Assembly: GCA_900547295.1 (NCBI GenBank)
Contig: URGK01000040.1
Location: 1-24,146 of the forward strand
From: an uncultured Eubacteriales bacterium
GTDB lineage: Bacteria > Bacillota > Clostridia > Peptostreptococcales > Anaerovoracaceae
Direction of reading: 5' to 3'
Length of the DNA: 24,146 bases
The notes below the pieces were generated by a model. The model did no database searches and was not told where the DNA came from. It saw nothing but the letters and a program-made list of their open reading frames with translations. Within the stretch, counting starts at the first letter, position 1, and each line of letters begins with the position of its first letter. Below, in pieces: positions 1-7,632 of the stretch. Both the position numbers and the translations under genes were made by a program.

Positions 1-1403
1 AGGCTGTCTGTAAGCTCTTTGATGAACTTATCCATACTGTGGATCATATTCACATAGTATTCATACTGCCATTTCTTTTCTTCGCTTGGAGCCTTGGTTA
101 CCTCTATTTCAGGATTTTGAATAACCTGCTCTGTAGGGTATTTACCGTGACCCTCTACCGAAATAGTGTAGATATAGTCCTTGCTGTCGGTAATGTTCAG
201 AGCCGTCATTATCTGGTCTGTAAGTATGCTGTCTTTAGCCCAGTTCTTAGGAGTTTTTTCGATATCGTTCATATACTCTATAGATGTGAAATCGTCAAAT
301 CCGAGATTTTTGAACACCTGATTTCTGTTATAGAAAACTCCTCTGTGGTTATGTATGACATGGGTACTGTAGCCAATCTCCTTGAGATCATAAGGAATGC
401 TCTCAAAGGTCTTGTCCAGAAGTACCGACTTGTACGGATATTCTCCCGGTCCGAAGAACTTTGCACTCATACCTGTAATTGACTCAAATTCCGTATTGGC
501 AGTGCCTGCGCCTACTGCCGGCACTGTAAAGTAGCCGGAAGAATAGTTCTTCATAAGGTTTCTGAAATTAGGAATAGGGTCCTCCGAGCACTCTATGGAA
601 TTTACCAGCTGCGGGTCTATAAACGACTCAAGCTGCAGGAATATTATATTCGGAGTATCCTCCGTCTTTGCCTGCTCTACAGCCTTGTCCATATTTTCAA
701 GCTCGCCGTGCTTGTATATTCCGAGTATCTCGTCTTTCGAGTAATTCTTAGGCTTGTCTATGCCTGTATCAAGCCATGTGCTAATGAAGCTGTATGGAAC
801 GCCGTTGTCCCTGTAGCCCATTGCAAGATTTCCGAAGAAAGTATCTACAACCCCGGTTGCAATACCCAGATTGAAAACTCCTACGGTTCCCAGCATTATG
901 ACAATTACCGCCGCTATATTTCTCTTGTATTTGATTTTTTCTCTTTTTTTAGGTCCCTTGATAAACAGCAGTACAAATCCTGCTATTACTGCAACTGCCG
1001 CTATGGCAAGCAATACAATCTCAAAGTTTGTAAGATATGTAGGCAGGATTGAAAACCCGTCCTCCAGCATTGTCAGGTCGTTTATTGTAAACGGAGTCAT
1101 TCTCTTTAGAAGTATCACACCGTTTGCAATACCCAGAAGCAACCATACAAAAGATATGAACGATAATACAAATGCTCTTCTTTTGAAAAGACATGCAATG
1201 CTGAGTGTCGCAAATATTATGCAGGCATTGATTAAAAATACCAGCGGACTTGTAAATGCAAATACAAACGCCTGTACCAGAGAATGTCTTGCCGCTGTTT
1301 CTATTATCAAGTTTATGAGAAGCGCTATTACTGCTGTGACTGTCAGGCTGTTGACGTATTTCTTCTGTGCCAGCCTGCGATATATGTCCTTTATTCTGTT
1401 CAT
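1..1403 (-). CDS. LTA synthase-like (LtaS/sulfatase-fold) membrane phosphoglycerol transferase, partial
   Basis: The frame is open from an ATG at 1403 to the left edge, so only the first 467 residues are present and the C terminus is missing. About five hydrophobic segments (near residues 20-35, 48-72, 78-98, 128-148 and 162-183) precede an extracellular alkaline-phosphatase-like domain. Seen there are FLQLESF with the likely metal ligand E259, GAGTANTEFESITG with T301 where LtaS has its nucleophile threonine, HNHRGVFYNR (351-360) and SVEGHG (415-420). LtaS-family enzymes move glycerolphosphate from phosphatidylglycerol to polymers or glycolipids on the outer face of the membrane. The ATG lies one base after the rsmA stop (TAA-A-ATG) and has a GGGGG-containing ribosome site inside the end of rsmA, so it is probably the last or a late gene of that operon. 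The exact substrate cannot be told. Confidence 0.85.
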   Translation of the reverse strand, partial: MNRIKDIYRRLAQKKYVNSLTVTAVIALLINLIIETAARHSLVQAFVFAFTSPLVFLINACIIFATLSIACLFKRRAFVLSFISFVWLLLGIANGVILLKRMTPFTINDLTMLEDGFSILPTYLTNFEIVLLAIAAVAVIAGFVLLFIKGPKKREKIKYKRNIAAVIVIMLGTVGVFNLGIATGVVDTFFGNLAMGYRDNGVPYSFISTWLDTGIDKPKNYSKDEILGIYKHGELENMDKAVEQAKTEDTPNIIFLQLESFIDPQLVNSIECSEDPIPNFRNLMKNYSSGYFTVPAVGAGTANTEFESITGMSAKFFGPGEYPYKSVLLDKTFESIPYDLKEIGYSTHVIHNHRGVFYNRNQVFKNLGFDDFTSIEYMNDIEKTPKNWAKDSILTDQIMTALNITDSKDYIYTISVEGHGKYPTEQVIQNPEIEVTKAPSEEKKWQYEYYVNMIHSMDKFIKELTDS

Positions 1404-1404
1404 T

Positions 1405-2262
1405 TTATCTGCCCCCTGAAATAGTGTCCGCAATCTTTCCAAACTCTTCAAGTGACAGAGTCTCTGCTCTGCGCTGCGGATCTATATCGTTTATCTCAAA
1501 TACCTTTGCAAGTTCTTCCTTGCCTATACCTCCGACTCCGTTAAGAGAGTTTAATATTGTTTTTCTTCTCTGTCCGAAGCCTTTTTTGATGCACTCAAAA
1601 AAGATGCTCTTATCCTTTACCTCTACTGCGGGCGAGCTGAGCACATCAAGCCGCAGTACTGCCGAATCGATTTTCGGCCTCGGTATAAACACCTCTTTGG
1701 GTACAGATGCAATCTGTGTGACATTGCAGTAAAACTGCACGGCAGCAGTAATCGCTCCCGCGTTTTTGCTGCCTACAGGCGCTTTTATCCTGTCTGCAAC
1801 CTCCTTTTGCATCATTATGGTTATGGAATCCGCCGGAACGCCATCCTCTAATATCTTCATAATTATCGGAGTGGTGATATAGTACGGCAGATTGCCTATT
1901 ATTCTGACCGCGTCATACCCTTTGTTTGCCTCTATTATAGCTTTGAGGTCTGTTTTGAGTATGTCCGCATTTATTACTTCAAAGTTATCGTATTCAGACA
2001 GTGTTTCCTCAAGTATCGGAATCAGTCTCTGATCTATTTCGATTGCTATAACCCTGCCGGCTGCTTCAAGGGCCTTCTTGGTAAGCACACCTATCCCCGG
2101 CCCTATCTCTATGACAAGGTCATTTGAGGATATGCCGGAGCTTTCGATTATTTCATCAATTATATTCTTGTCCGTAAGGAAATTCTGTCCCAGTGATTTT
2201 GACAGCTTAAAATTATGCCTGTCCTTTATTTCGTTTATTGTCTGTGCCGAATATAGTTTCAT
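1405..2262 (-). CDS. rsmA: 16S rRNA (adenine1518/1519-N6)-dimethyltransferase RsmA/KsgA
   Basis: This 285-residue protein has the normal family length. It dimethylates two adjacent adenines in the 3'-terminal helix-45 loop of 16S rRNA, using S-adenosylmethionine, late in 30S assembly. Visible motifs in order are QNFLTD (26-31), the SAM-binding motif I EIGPGIG (52-58), the acidic loop EID (75-77), NADILK (98-103) and the catalytic NLPYY motif (124-128), followed by MQKEVADR. The start is the ATG at 2262, with GAGG upstream, and it overlaps the 3' end of rnmV by about 50 bases, so the two are likely translationally coupled. RNase M5 next to RsmA is a conserved Firmicute pairing that links 5S and 16S rRNA maturation. 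Confidence 0.97.
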   Translation of the reverse strand: MKLYSAQTINEIKDRHNFKLSKSLGQNFLTDKNIIDEIIESSGISSNDLVIEIGPGIGVLTKKALEAAGRVIAIEIDQRLIPILEETLSEYDNFEVINADILKTDLKAIIEANKGYDAVRIIGNLPYYITTPIIMKILEDGVPADSITIMMQKEVADRIKAPVGSKNAGAITAAVQFYCNVTQIASVPKEVFIPRPKIDSAVLRLDVLSSPAVEVKDKSIFFECIKKGFGQRRKTILNSLNGVGGIGKEELAKVFEINDIDPQRRAETLSLEEFGKIADTISGGR

Positions 2263-2794
2263 CGCTTAATCCTCTGAAAAACTGCTCCCTTGTAATTCCG
2301 TAACGGTTCAGCTTGCGCAGAAAAGTTCCTGTGTTGCCGTAGCCGATGCCAAGTATTCTGCCTAAGGCCTGTCTTTTTTCTTTGGAGCCTTCGCCCGTAA
2401 GACCGTTTTCTATCATATCTGACATATCAAAAGTATCGCCGCTGCCTTTGGTCTCCGCCGCGCAGCATACCCTGCAAAGCGCCGCCTCGATATCCTCAGG
2501 TTTTGCGTTTTCTATGCCTATGTCCCCGTCCTTTGCGGCTTCCTTTCGTGTAAGAAAAGCCTCCTTTGCATCGGGGTATTTCTCAATAATTCTTTTTCTT
2601 ATTCTTTCACCTGCGCTGTCGGGATCCGTAAACACTATAATCCCGCAGGTGCTGTAAGCCTTGTCTATAAGCTTCCATGTTGCCGCAGTAATGCCGTATC
2701 CGTGGGTTTCAATGGTTTCGGCGTCAACCGCCCTTTTAACCGCACAGGTGTCATCTCTGCCCTCAACTACAATTACTTCATTTATCTTTATCAT
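2213..2794 (-). CDS. rnmV: Ribonuclease M5
   Basis: The 193-residue product carries an N-terminal Toprim domain: VVEGRDD (9-15) with the catalytic Glu at 11, and FTDPDSAGE (55-63) with D57 and D59 as metal ligands. RNase M5 cuts the 5S rRNA precursor on both sides, in Firmicutes with help from ribosomal protein L18, to give mature 5S rRNA in the cytoplasm. The C-terminal part (about 115-193) is the helical segment normal for this family. The ATG at 2794 lies inside the last codons of the divIC-like gene, and the 3' end overlaps rsmA. The gene is therefore embedded in a compact operon with overlapping ends. The call rests on motifs plus the conserved rnmV-rsmA order. Confidence 0.95.
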   Translation of the reverse strand: MIKINEVIVVEGRDDTCAVKRAVDAETIETHGYGITAATWKLIDKAYSTCGIIVFTDPDSAGERIRKRIIEKYPDAKEAFLTRKEAAKDGDIGIENAKPEDIEAALCRVCCAAETKGSGDTFDMSDMIENGLTGEGSKEKRQALGRILGIGYGNTGTFLRKLNRYGITREQFFRGLSDETIFGTDNKRNKGQA

Positions 2795-3224
2795 CTATTT
2801 TGTTTTCCTCATCAGGTGATACATATATTATTTCTCCCGGATATACCATATTGAGTTTCTCTCTTACCTGCTGCTCTATGTAATCGGGATCGTCCGTGTT
2901 TGCAAGCTCGTCCTTGGCCGCCTCCAGTTCCTTTTTTAACTCTGCCTGCTCTGTCGCAAGCTGAGCTTTCTCTTTTTCGAGGGAAATAATCTCAACCGCC
3001 GAAACAGATATTGCTGCAACCACAAGAACTATTACCGCAGCGTAAATCAGCAGGCGTCTTTTCTTCTTTGCCGCCTTGCGCTGCGACGGCGCTTCCTTGC
3101 GCGCCTGGTAAACTCTCTCTGCTTTTTCGGCTCTGGCTCTCCTGCGTTTTTCTCTGGCCCGATCGAAATCAATGACTTCATTGTTGCGGTGAAAATCCCG
3201 GCTTCTGCTTCTGCTTTTTCCCAT
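2778..3224 (-). CDS. divIC: DivIC/FtsB-family septum formation initiator
   Basis: This 148-residue bitopic protein has a long basic cytoplasmic N terminus (about 1-57, rich in Arg and Lys), one membrane helix (about 58-79), a short coiled coil (about 79-110) and the family ending DPDYIEQQVREKLNMVYPGE (112-131). DivIC/FtsB proteins join FtsL and DivIB/FtsQ in the divisome and pass on the signal that activates septal wall synthesis. The basic tail before the helix is longer than in model Bacillus DivIC. The start is the ATG at 3224, one base after the yabQ stop, with GAGAGGAT as ribosome site inside the end of yabQ. The yabP-yabQ-divIC order is the same as in Bacillus subtilis, which strengthens the assignment. 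Confidence 0.92.
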   Translation of the reverse strand: MGKSRSRSRDFHRNNEVIDFDRAREKRRRARAEKAERVYQARKEAPSQRKAAKKKRRLLIYAAVIVLVVAAISVSAVEIISLEKEKAQLATEQAELKKELEAAKDELANTDDPDYIEQQVREKLNMVYPGEIIYVSPDEENKIDDKDK

Positions 3225-3225
3225 G

Positions 3226-3546
3226 TTATCCTCTCAGTATTTGTTTTACCCGATTTAGTGCATCATATATTGTACCACAAAAAGATATTTTCCACAATAC
3301 AGCCCCTGCCACAAAACCGCAAAAGCTGTGAACGCTGACCCTGCCGTAGGCGCAGTAATAAAGGAATGCAACTGCAATGAAGCCTTGGAATATCCATAAT
3401 ATGATTTCAAAGAAAGCTCTGGAAATTCTGCCGGTTTTCATAATATGTCCACACCATGAGGCTGTTTCCCATATTATCATAAACAGTATTCCTGAGCAGC
3501 ACATAATGATTATGTGAAAAATCTGTGATTGTATCAGACTGCTCAT
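3226..3546 (-). CDS. yabQ: YabQ-like spore cortex biosynthesis membrane protein
   Basis: The 106-residue product has three hydrophobic segments (about 9-27, 42-63 and 73-91). It follows the pattern I know for YabQ: an N-terminal S-x-x-x-Q-x-x-x-F helix, a central F-x-x-x-x-W segment, and a G-R-V-S-x-x-x-F-x-G-x-x-x-G-x-x-L stretch near residue 68. In Bacillus YabQ is a mother-cell membrane protein needed for the spore cortex. It is somewhat shorter than typical homologues. The ATG overlaps the yabP stop as ATGA (3546-3543), a classic coupling junction. The assignment comes from the weak family pattern plus the position between yabP and divIC; sequence alone would be less certain. Confidence 0.8.
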   Translation of the reverse strand: MSSLIQSQIFHIIIMCCSGILFMIIWETASWCGHIMKTGRISRAFFEIILWIFQGFIAVAFLYYCAYGRVSVHSFCGFVAGAVLWKISFCGTIYDALNRVKQILRG

Positions 3547-3797
3547 TTCAGTATTTTCCTGATTAAACTCTTTTCGCCTGCAGCGTTTGCATATTCGAGA
3601 GAGGATATTTCGCCTGTAACCGTAAGCTTTTCGCCTGCTATATCGAGATTTTCTATATGCAGATTTTTGCCTCTTACCATAAGCCTTTTTTCTTTCAGAG
3701 TGATTTTAACAAGTTCCTCGTTAAATCCGTCAACATCGGTGACCCCCGTAACCGTCATTCTTTTTCTTTCTTCTATAAATATGCTGTGGTTTTCCAT
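3543..3797 (-). CDS. yabP: YabP-family sporulation protein
   Basis: This small 84-residue protein begins MENHSIFIEERKRMTVTGVT. It continues with a V-x-x-F-x-E-x-x-V motif, a K-R-L-x-V-x-G-x-x-L-H-I stretch (38-48) and a closing L-T-V-T-G-E-I-x-x-L-x-Y strand, which is the YabP/YqfC beta-rich pattern. In Bacillus YabP is made in the mother cell and takes part in spore formation. The frame is open well upstream, but the ATG at 3797 is the right start: it has AAAGGAG eight bases ahead, and the homology begins here. It is the first gene of the minus-strand operon. A GCATAAA...ATATATTT pair upstream vaguely resembles a mother-cell (SigE-type) promoter, but this is too weak to list. Confidence 0.88.
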   Translation of the reverse strand: MENHSIFIEERKRMTVTGVTDVDGFNEELVKITLKEKRLMVRGKNLHIENLDIAGEKLTVTGEISSLEYANAAGEKSLIRKILK

Positions 3798-3823
3798 CGT
3801 ACCATCTCCTTTGGATAAATATA

Positions 3824-3853
3824 TTAACACCGCCGCGGGTTTATGCATATTAT
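3824..3853 (+). promoter_or_regulatory. Promoter for the subtilisin-like protease gene
   Basis: TTAACA (3824-3829) and TATTAT (3848-3853) are separated by 18 bases, each matching five of six positions of the vegetative consensus. The predicted start, near 3860, leaves a leader of about 20 bases containing the GGGAGGGG ribosome site (3868-3874). The element sits in the 82-base gap between divergent yabP and the protease, with a CCGCGG palindrome in the spacer. Confidence 0.6.
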
Positions 3854-3879
3854 GGAGTATCTTGCCGGGAGGGGTATTA

Positions 3880-4947
3880 ATGAAATCATATATAATATGC
3901 TGCAGAAATTCAGGAGAGCTTATGAGGGAGTGTGTGGAAAAATCATATGGGCACATCAGATACGAGCTGCCGTTTATAGGGGCTCTGTGTGTGGATGTTC
4001 CCGAAGAAAACACTGCTGCGGTGCTTAAGCTGCGGGGTATTACGGCTGCCACCGAGGATATGAAGGTTACAAAATTTGAAGCGCAGGAGAGTAGTAAGTC
4101 ATGCATGGGAAATGCTGATGCAGGCTCCCTCGGCAAGGGCGTATCTATTGCTGTACTTGATACCGGCACCCACCCTCATTACGACCTCATAAAACCATAT
4201 AACAGGCTGCTGGTTTTTAAGGATTTTGTAAACAGCAGAACTGTGCCCTATGACGATGACGGTCACGGAACTCACGTATCGGGCATAGCCGCAGGAAACG
4301 GTTTTTCTGGCGCTCCAAAGGGCATTGCGCCTGAAGCTTCCATAGTATCTCTGAAAGTACTGGATTCAGACGGGAGCGGCAATGTTTCGGGTATACTTGC
4401 CGCAATGCAGTGGATATGTGACAATCACAGGAAATACAATATACGGGTGGTAAATCTGTCCCTTGGTATGACATATGATTACAGCGTCCGCATAGACCCT
4501 CTTCACCTTGGCGTGGGGGCTCTTTATAAAAGCGGTATTACAGTGGTTGCCGCAGGCGGTAACAGCGGTCCTGCCGCAAAGACAATATCAAGTCCCGGAA
4601 ATTCACCGTATGTAATAACCGCAGGCTGCTGCGGTACATCCGGAGTCTCGGAGTTTTCCAGCAGAGGTCCTGCCGGTACATATATGAAGCCCGATCTGGT
4701 TGCTTACGGTGAGGATATATGCTCTCTGGCTCCCGGCAAAACCGCCACAGCCACTCAAAGCGGCACATCAATGTCCGCCCCTGTTGTATCTGGCGCGGCC
4801 GCATGTCTTTACAGCGCATATCCGCAGCTTACCGCATATCAGGTCAAAAGGATACTTATGTCTGCAACAATTCCTTTTGAACAGGAGGACAGAAACTCGC
4901 AAGGCTACGGCAGACTTGATGCGGATATGCTTAAGGACCTGATTTAA
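3880..4947 (+). CDS. Subtilisin-like serine protease (peptidase S8), no signal peptide
   Basis: The product is 355 residues from the ATG at 3880, chosen because GGGAGGGG lies six bases upstream and the open frame before it contains no homology. The catalytic triad is complete: Asp94 in AVLDTG, His129 in DDDGHGTHVSG and Ser297 in SGTSMSAP, with the oxyanion Asn228 in AAGGNSGP. Residues about 20-75 resemble an I9-type propeptide (HIRYELPFIGALCVDV...). No secretion signal is visible, as in the intracellular AprX-like group, so a cytoplasmic or unconventional role is likely, though substrates are unknown. It is divergent from the spore operon and stands alone, with a promoter at 3824 and a terminator at 4965. 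Confidence 0.93.
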   Translation: MKSYIICCRNSGELMRECVEKSYGHIRYELPFIGALCVDVPEENTAAVLKLRGITAATEDMKVTKFEAQESSKSCMGNADAGSLGKGVSIAVLDTGTHPHYDLIKPYNRLLVFKDFVNSRTVPYDDDGHGTHVSGIAAGNGFSGAPKGIAPEASIVSLKVLDSDGSGNVSGILAAMQWICDNHRKYNIRVVNLSLGMTYDYSVRIDPLHLGVGALYKSGITVVAAGGNSGPAAKTISSPGNSPYVITAGCCGTSGVSEFSSRGPAGTYMKPDLVAYGEDICSLAPGKTATATQSGTSMSAPVVSGAAACLYSAYPQLTAYQVKRILMSATIPFEQEDRNSQGYGRLDADMLKDLI

Positions 4948-4964
4948 AAACCTGATATGAAATA

Positions 4965-5000
4965 AGCAAGCTATGCTTTTGGATTGCATAACCTGCTTTT
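4965..5000 (+). terminator. Intrinsic terminator after the S8 protease
   Basis: An imperfect 12-base stem (4965-4976 against 4986-4997, two mismatches, loop of nine) is followed by TTTTAAATT. It lies 18 bases after the protease stop. The pairing is modest, so this is a probable terminator only. Confidence 0.5.
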
Positions 5001-5062
5001 AAATTCTAAGCTTTATTAGTTATTTAGTTATTTATAAGCTCTCTTATATTTGGCAAAACCTA

Positions 5063-5091
5063 AAAAACAGAGCCTGCACTATCACAGACTC
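5063..5091 (-). terminator. Intrinsic terminator after the PPC-like secreted protein
   Basis: Read on the minus strand, GAGTCTG (5091-5085) pairs with CAGGCTC (5076-5070), including one G-U pair, around an eight-base loop. TGTTTTTT follows at once. It lies about a dozen bases downstream of the stop at 5104. Confidence 0.65.
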
Positions 5092-5103
5092 CATATGTGT
5101 ATT

Positions 5104-6255
5104 CTATTTCCATTTAATCGAGTAGTATCCGTTGCCGTCACTGTATTTTTCAACCTTTATATAGTAAGTGCCTGCTGCAAGCTTTTCGCCTTTGCCGAAA
5201 GTATACGGCTGTATCTCACCGCTTGCTGTATCATATGCGTTTCTTGAGCCGAAAGGATATCTGTCACCTTTTTTGTATACTGCAAACTTGATGCCTCCGG
5301 AATATCCACCCAGCTTTGTGCTTATTTTAAGCGTTACCTTCTGTGTCTTTTTTACTACGAATTTATACCATTCACCGGTTCCTGCTTTCTGGTTTGCAGT
5401 TATAACGCCTTTTTTAGTGCTGCCCTTGCTGATCAGTTTTGCCTTGCTCTTTGAAGTCCCGCTGTTTTCCTTAACGTTGCTGAATGTAACCTTCAGTCCG
5501 TAGTACTTATCACTGTTCTTTACTGCGACATAGTATGTGCCTTTTTTAACTCCAAAACAGCTCGTATAGTTATTTGATGCATACAATGACTTGTCTCCTG
5601 CCAGCAGGTTCTTTTTGCCTGAATTTGTCAACTTGATATAATAGTAGTGATATGATGATGACTCGTCCTTCTCAGGCACTGTAACCTTGAGATATCCGTT
5701 GCCCGGAACTGTAATTTTGTAATATGAAAAGCTGTTATCCGCAGACGATCCGTAAAACACCCTGCCGCTTGTCAGTATGCCCTCTGCCGGTGCAAATTTA
5801 ACCTGAAAATCAGCTGACTGCTCTACATTTGCCCATGTATCAAACTTAAGATAATATGTACCTGCCTTGGCCACATCCGCTGTCAGTACATCATTAACAG
5901 TTGAACTGCTGAGATATTTAGCATAGCCAATCTTGTTTGCATCTGTTGCAGCTGTATCTGTGTGCATTGAAACCGTCAGATTTTTGCCTACCGCTATTCC
6001 CTGCAGAGGCACTATTATTGTACCTGCCGACTTAACTGTAACAGGGACTACGGCGCTTGAATTTTTAATTGCTTTTGCAGTATATGAAATATAGCTGCTG
6101 TCATCAGTGCTGTTCATATCCTGAGCTGCTATTGTCCCCGCAGCAGACGTACCGTTTGTAACAGTACCTGCAAACGCGCCAATTCCCGATGTAAAGGTCA
6201 TACTCATAACAACTGCAATCGCAAGTACCACACTTGCTATTCTGCTTCTCTTCAT
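5104..6255 (-). CDS. Secreted protein with three PPC-like beta domains, function unknown
   Basis: The 383-residue product has a classical signal peptide (Lys-Arg-rich start, hydrophobic core about 6-23, probable cut after AFA at 29). The mature part shows three similar beta-rich units, each closing with a GTYY strand (132-135, 239-242 and 362-365) followed by alternating hydrophobic residues. This is the typical C-terminal half of bacterial pre-peptidase (PPC-type) domains. Such domains usually accompany secreted enzymes or adhesins, but no catalytic domain is present here, so binding or surface display is only an inference. An ATG nine codons further upstream is in frame, but the AAAAGGAGG ribosome site points to 6255. 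The gene is monocistronic, with a promoter at 6334-6361 and a terminator at 5063-5091. The C-terminal half is rich in Lys and Tyr. Confidence 0.8.
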   Translation of the reverse strand: MKRSRIASVVLAIAVVMSMTFTSGIGAFAGTVTNGTSAAGTIAAQDMNSTDDSSYISYTAKAIKNSSAVVPVTVKSAGTIIVPLQGIAVGKNLTVSMHTDTAATDANKIGYAKYLSSSTVNDVLTADVAKAGTYYLKFDTWANVEQSADFQVKFAPAEGILTSGRVFYGSSADNSFSYYKITVPGNGYLKVTVPEKDESSSYHYYYIKLTNSGKKNLLAGDKSLYASNNYTSCFGVKKGTYYVAVKNSDKYYGLKVTFSNVKENSGTSKSKAKLISKGSTKKGVITANQKAGTGEWYKFVVKKTQKVTLKISTKLGGYSGGIKFAVYKKGDRYPFGSRNAYDTASGEIQPYTFGKGEKLAAGTYYIKVEKYSDGNGYYSIKWK

Positions 6256-6333
6256 TTGAAAATCCCTCCTTTTAAAGCTCAATCTCTTATCTTGGAAGAC
6301 AGAACTGACTCTATGCCTGAGTCATTCCTATCT

Positions 6334-6361
6334 ATTATATAATATATCCGCCGAATGTAAA
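6334..6361 (-). promoter_or_regulatory. Promoter for the PPC-like secreted protein
   Basis: On the minus strand TTTACA (6361-6356) and a perfect TATAAT (6339-6334) are separated by 16 bases. A leader of roughly 70 bases leads to the ATG at 6255. This is a good vegetative-type promoter. Confidence 0.6.
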
Positions 6362-6734
6362 TACTCTATTGCAAACAAAAAGAAACTATATAAGCTTAGT
6401 TATACAATTTCTCTTTGCCGTTTAGCATTTAACAGAATATTGTCTGTCAACAGTTTCCCAGCTGCCTGATTATACGTTCCCGGATACATTCTATGTAAGA
6501 ATATCGAGCAGTTCCTCTTGTTCGTCCAGGAAATGCTCATATATATCAGACACATATACTGTGGAATATATCTGTCTGACTTCTACCCTCTTTATTACTC
6601 TTCACTCAATGCTTCAGGCCAAAACTATAATTCACCGCAGGGCATCAGTTTCTCCAGAGAAACTGTTAACAGACGATGACACTTCATCATCATTCTTCAT
6701 TATTATACAAAAATTCTGCTCTGTTTTTTCGAAA
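6362..6734. other. Non-coding stretch upstream of the signalling operon
   Basis: I find no convincing gene in this AT-rich stretch. A 64-codon frame starting with GTG at 6561 has no ribosome site and no recognisable sequence. I looked for a short AgrD-like peptide precursor here and did not find one with a usable ribosome site. Confidence 0.5.
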
Positions 6735-6790
6735 ATGTCACTTTTGGCTCTTTAATTGTAACTTTTAGCTGTATATTTGACTTTTACGGC
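6735..6790 (+). promoter_or_regulatory. Three direct repeats, candidate LytTR-regulator operator
   Basis: The repeats are ATGTCACTTTTGGC (6735-6748), TTGTAACTTTTAGC (6756-6769) and ATTTGACTTTTACGGC (6775-6790). The ACTTTT cores start at 6740, 6761 and 6780, that is 21 and 19 bases apart, about two helical turns. LytTR regulators such as AgrA bind pairs of direct repeats with about this spacing, and the operon just downstream encodes a LytTR regulator. Autoregulation is therefore a reasonable inference. The core does not match the AgrA consensus. Confidence 0.5.
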
Positions 6791-6805
6791 AAAATATACT
6801 AAACT
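6772..6805 (+). promoter_or_regulatory. Candidate promoter of the split-kinase operon
   Basis: Two readings are possible. TTGACT (6777-6782) with TAAACT (6800-6805) has 17-base spacing. Alternatively TATACT (6795-6800) is a good -10 with a very poor -35 at 6772-6777 directly beside repeats 1 and 2, as expected for an activator-dependent promoter. The leader to the ATG at 6916 would be about 105-110 bases. It includes a 12-codon frame (6881-6919) whose stop overlaps that ATG. Confidence 0.4.
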
Positions 6806-6915
6806 ACTTAATACACAGAGAATATAAACGGATTGCCTGTTATCAGCTGCCTGCCGGCTTAGGAACCTGCAGTTTTACTTATGGCGGCAATATATAAATT
6901 GGAGATCTACAAGTT

Positions 6916-7629
6916 ATGACAGCAGAAGCTATCAGATACCTTATAATTATTTCAAGTACGGCAGCGTTAATTGTCATAGCCGCCGTTATATACATAATAA
7001 CCAAATCAAAATACAAAAAAGAATTCCTTGAGAAAAAACAGGAGCTTCAGGCTTCCCAGCTCAAAGAAATCGAACAGTATGAGAGAGAAATCAGCATGCT
7101 TCTTGATGAAATAAACAGCAAAAAACAAAACAGCGAGTTTCTTCAGGAACTGGTTTCTGACTGCGAGAAATATGCGGGGCAGCGCTACAGCGGTAATCCT
7201 ATAGTTGATGCGCTTCTTGCCTGCAAGCAAAAGCTATGTGAGGATTCAGAAGTGGCTCTCGAAATATCAGCAGGCACTTTAAAATGTACTGCTCTTACTG
7301 ACGAGGAATATATAGGCATTTTCGGCAACCTTCTTGACAATGCCATTGAAGCAGCGCAAAGAACCGAAAACCCTCAGGTAAGTCTCAGCAGCACCATAAC
7401 CGGAGGCCAGTGGATACTCACTGTCAGAAACAGCAAGCCTGCAAACGAGGCACCTCTCGAAAACAATATGGCAACCACCAAAAATAACAGTCGTGATCAT
7501 GGTCTTGGGAGTAAAATAGTCAAAAGGATAGTAAAGAAACACAAGGGCGCACTTGATTATACGGATTATGGGGATTATTTTGAAGTTATATCAGTAATAC
7601 CGGTATCAGACTGCAGCAGTGAGGTATAG
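6916..7629 (+). CDS. GHKL ATPase (AgrC-like kinase C-terminal half) lacking the phosphoacceptor histidine
   Basis: This 237-residue protein has one N-terminal membrane helix (about 8-29), a charged coiled coil (about 31-75), a dimerisation-like segment and a GHKL ATPase domain. The family block Y-S-G-N-P-I-V-D-A-L is at 91-100, the N box GNLLDNAIEAA at 137-147 (N138, D141, N142) and the glycine motif DHGLGSKIV at 194-202. The H-box expected in AgrC-type kinases (H-D-x-x-N-x-L) is absent: the aligned stretch reads REISMLL (57-63), and the only histidines, H195 and H209, are in or after the glycine motif. It thus seems able to bind ATP but not to autophosphorylate in the usual way. It is the first gene of a three-gene operon; the third gene supplies a separate H-box. 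GGAG lies 11 bases before the ATG. Confidence 0.88.
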   Translation: MTAEAIRYLIIISSTAALIVIAAVIYIITKSKYKKEFLEKKQELQASQLKEIEQYEREISMLLDEINSKKQNSEFLQELVSDCEKYAGQRYSGNPIVDALLACKQKLCEDSEVALEISAGTLKCTALTDEEYIGIFGNLLDNAIEAAQRTENPQVSLSSTITGGQWILTVRNSKPANEAPLENNMATTKNNSRDHGLGSKIVKRIVKKHKGALDYTDYGDYFEVISVIPVSDCSSEV

Positions 7630-7632
7630 TAA

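Noticed and set aside
1405..1407. Frameshift suspected between rsmA and the LtaS-like gene because they almost touch
   Set aside because: The rsmA stop and the next ATG are cleanly placed (TAA-A-ATG) and both proteins have full, separate family starts and ends.
3529..3879. Upstream extension of the protease frame to 472 residues
   Set aside because: It is antisense to yabP and yabQ, while GGGAGGGG and a promoter mark the ATG at 3880.
3798..4169. Upstream extension of the yabP frame to 208 residues
   Set aside because: The added part is antisense to the protease gene; the ATG at 3797 has a good ribosome site and is where the family homology begins.
6561..6755. 64-codon frame in the gap before the signalling operon
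   Set aside because: It starts with GTG without a ribosome site, has no recognisable sequence, and overlaps the repeat operator.
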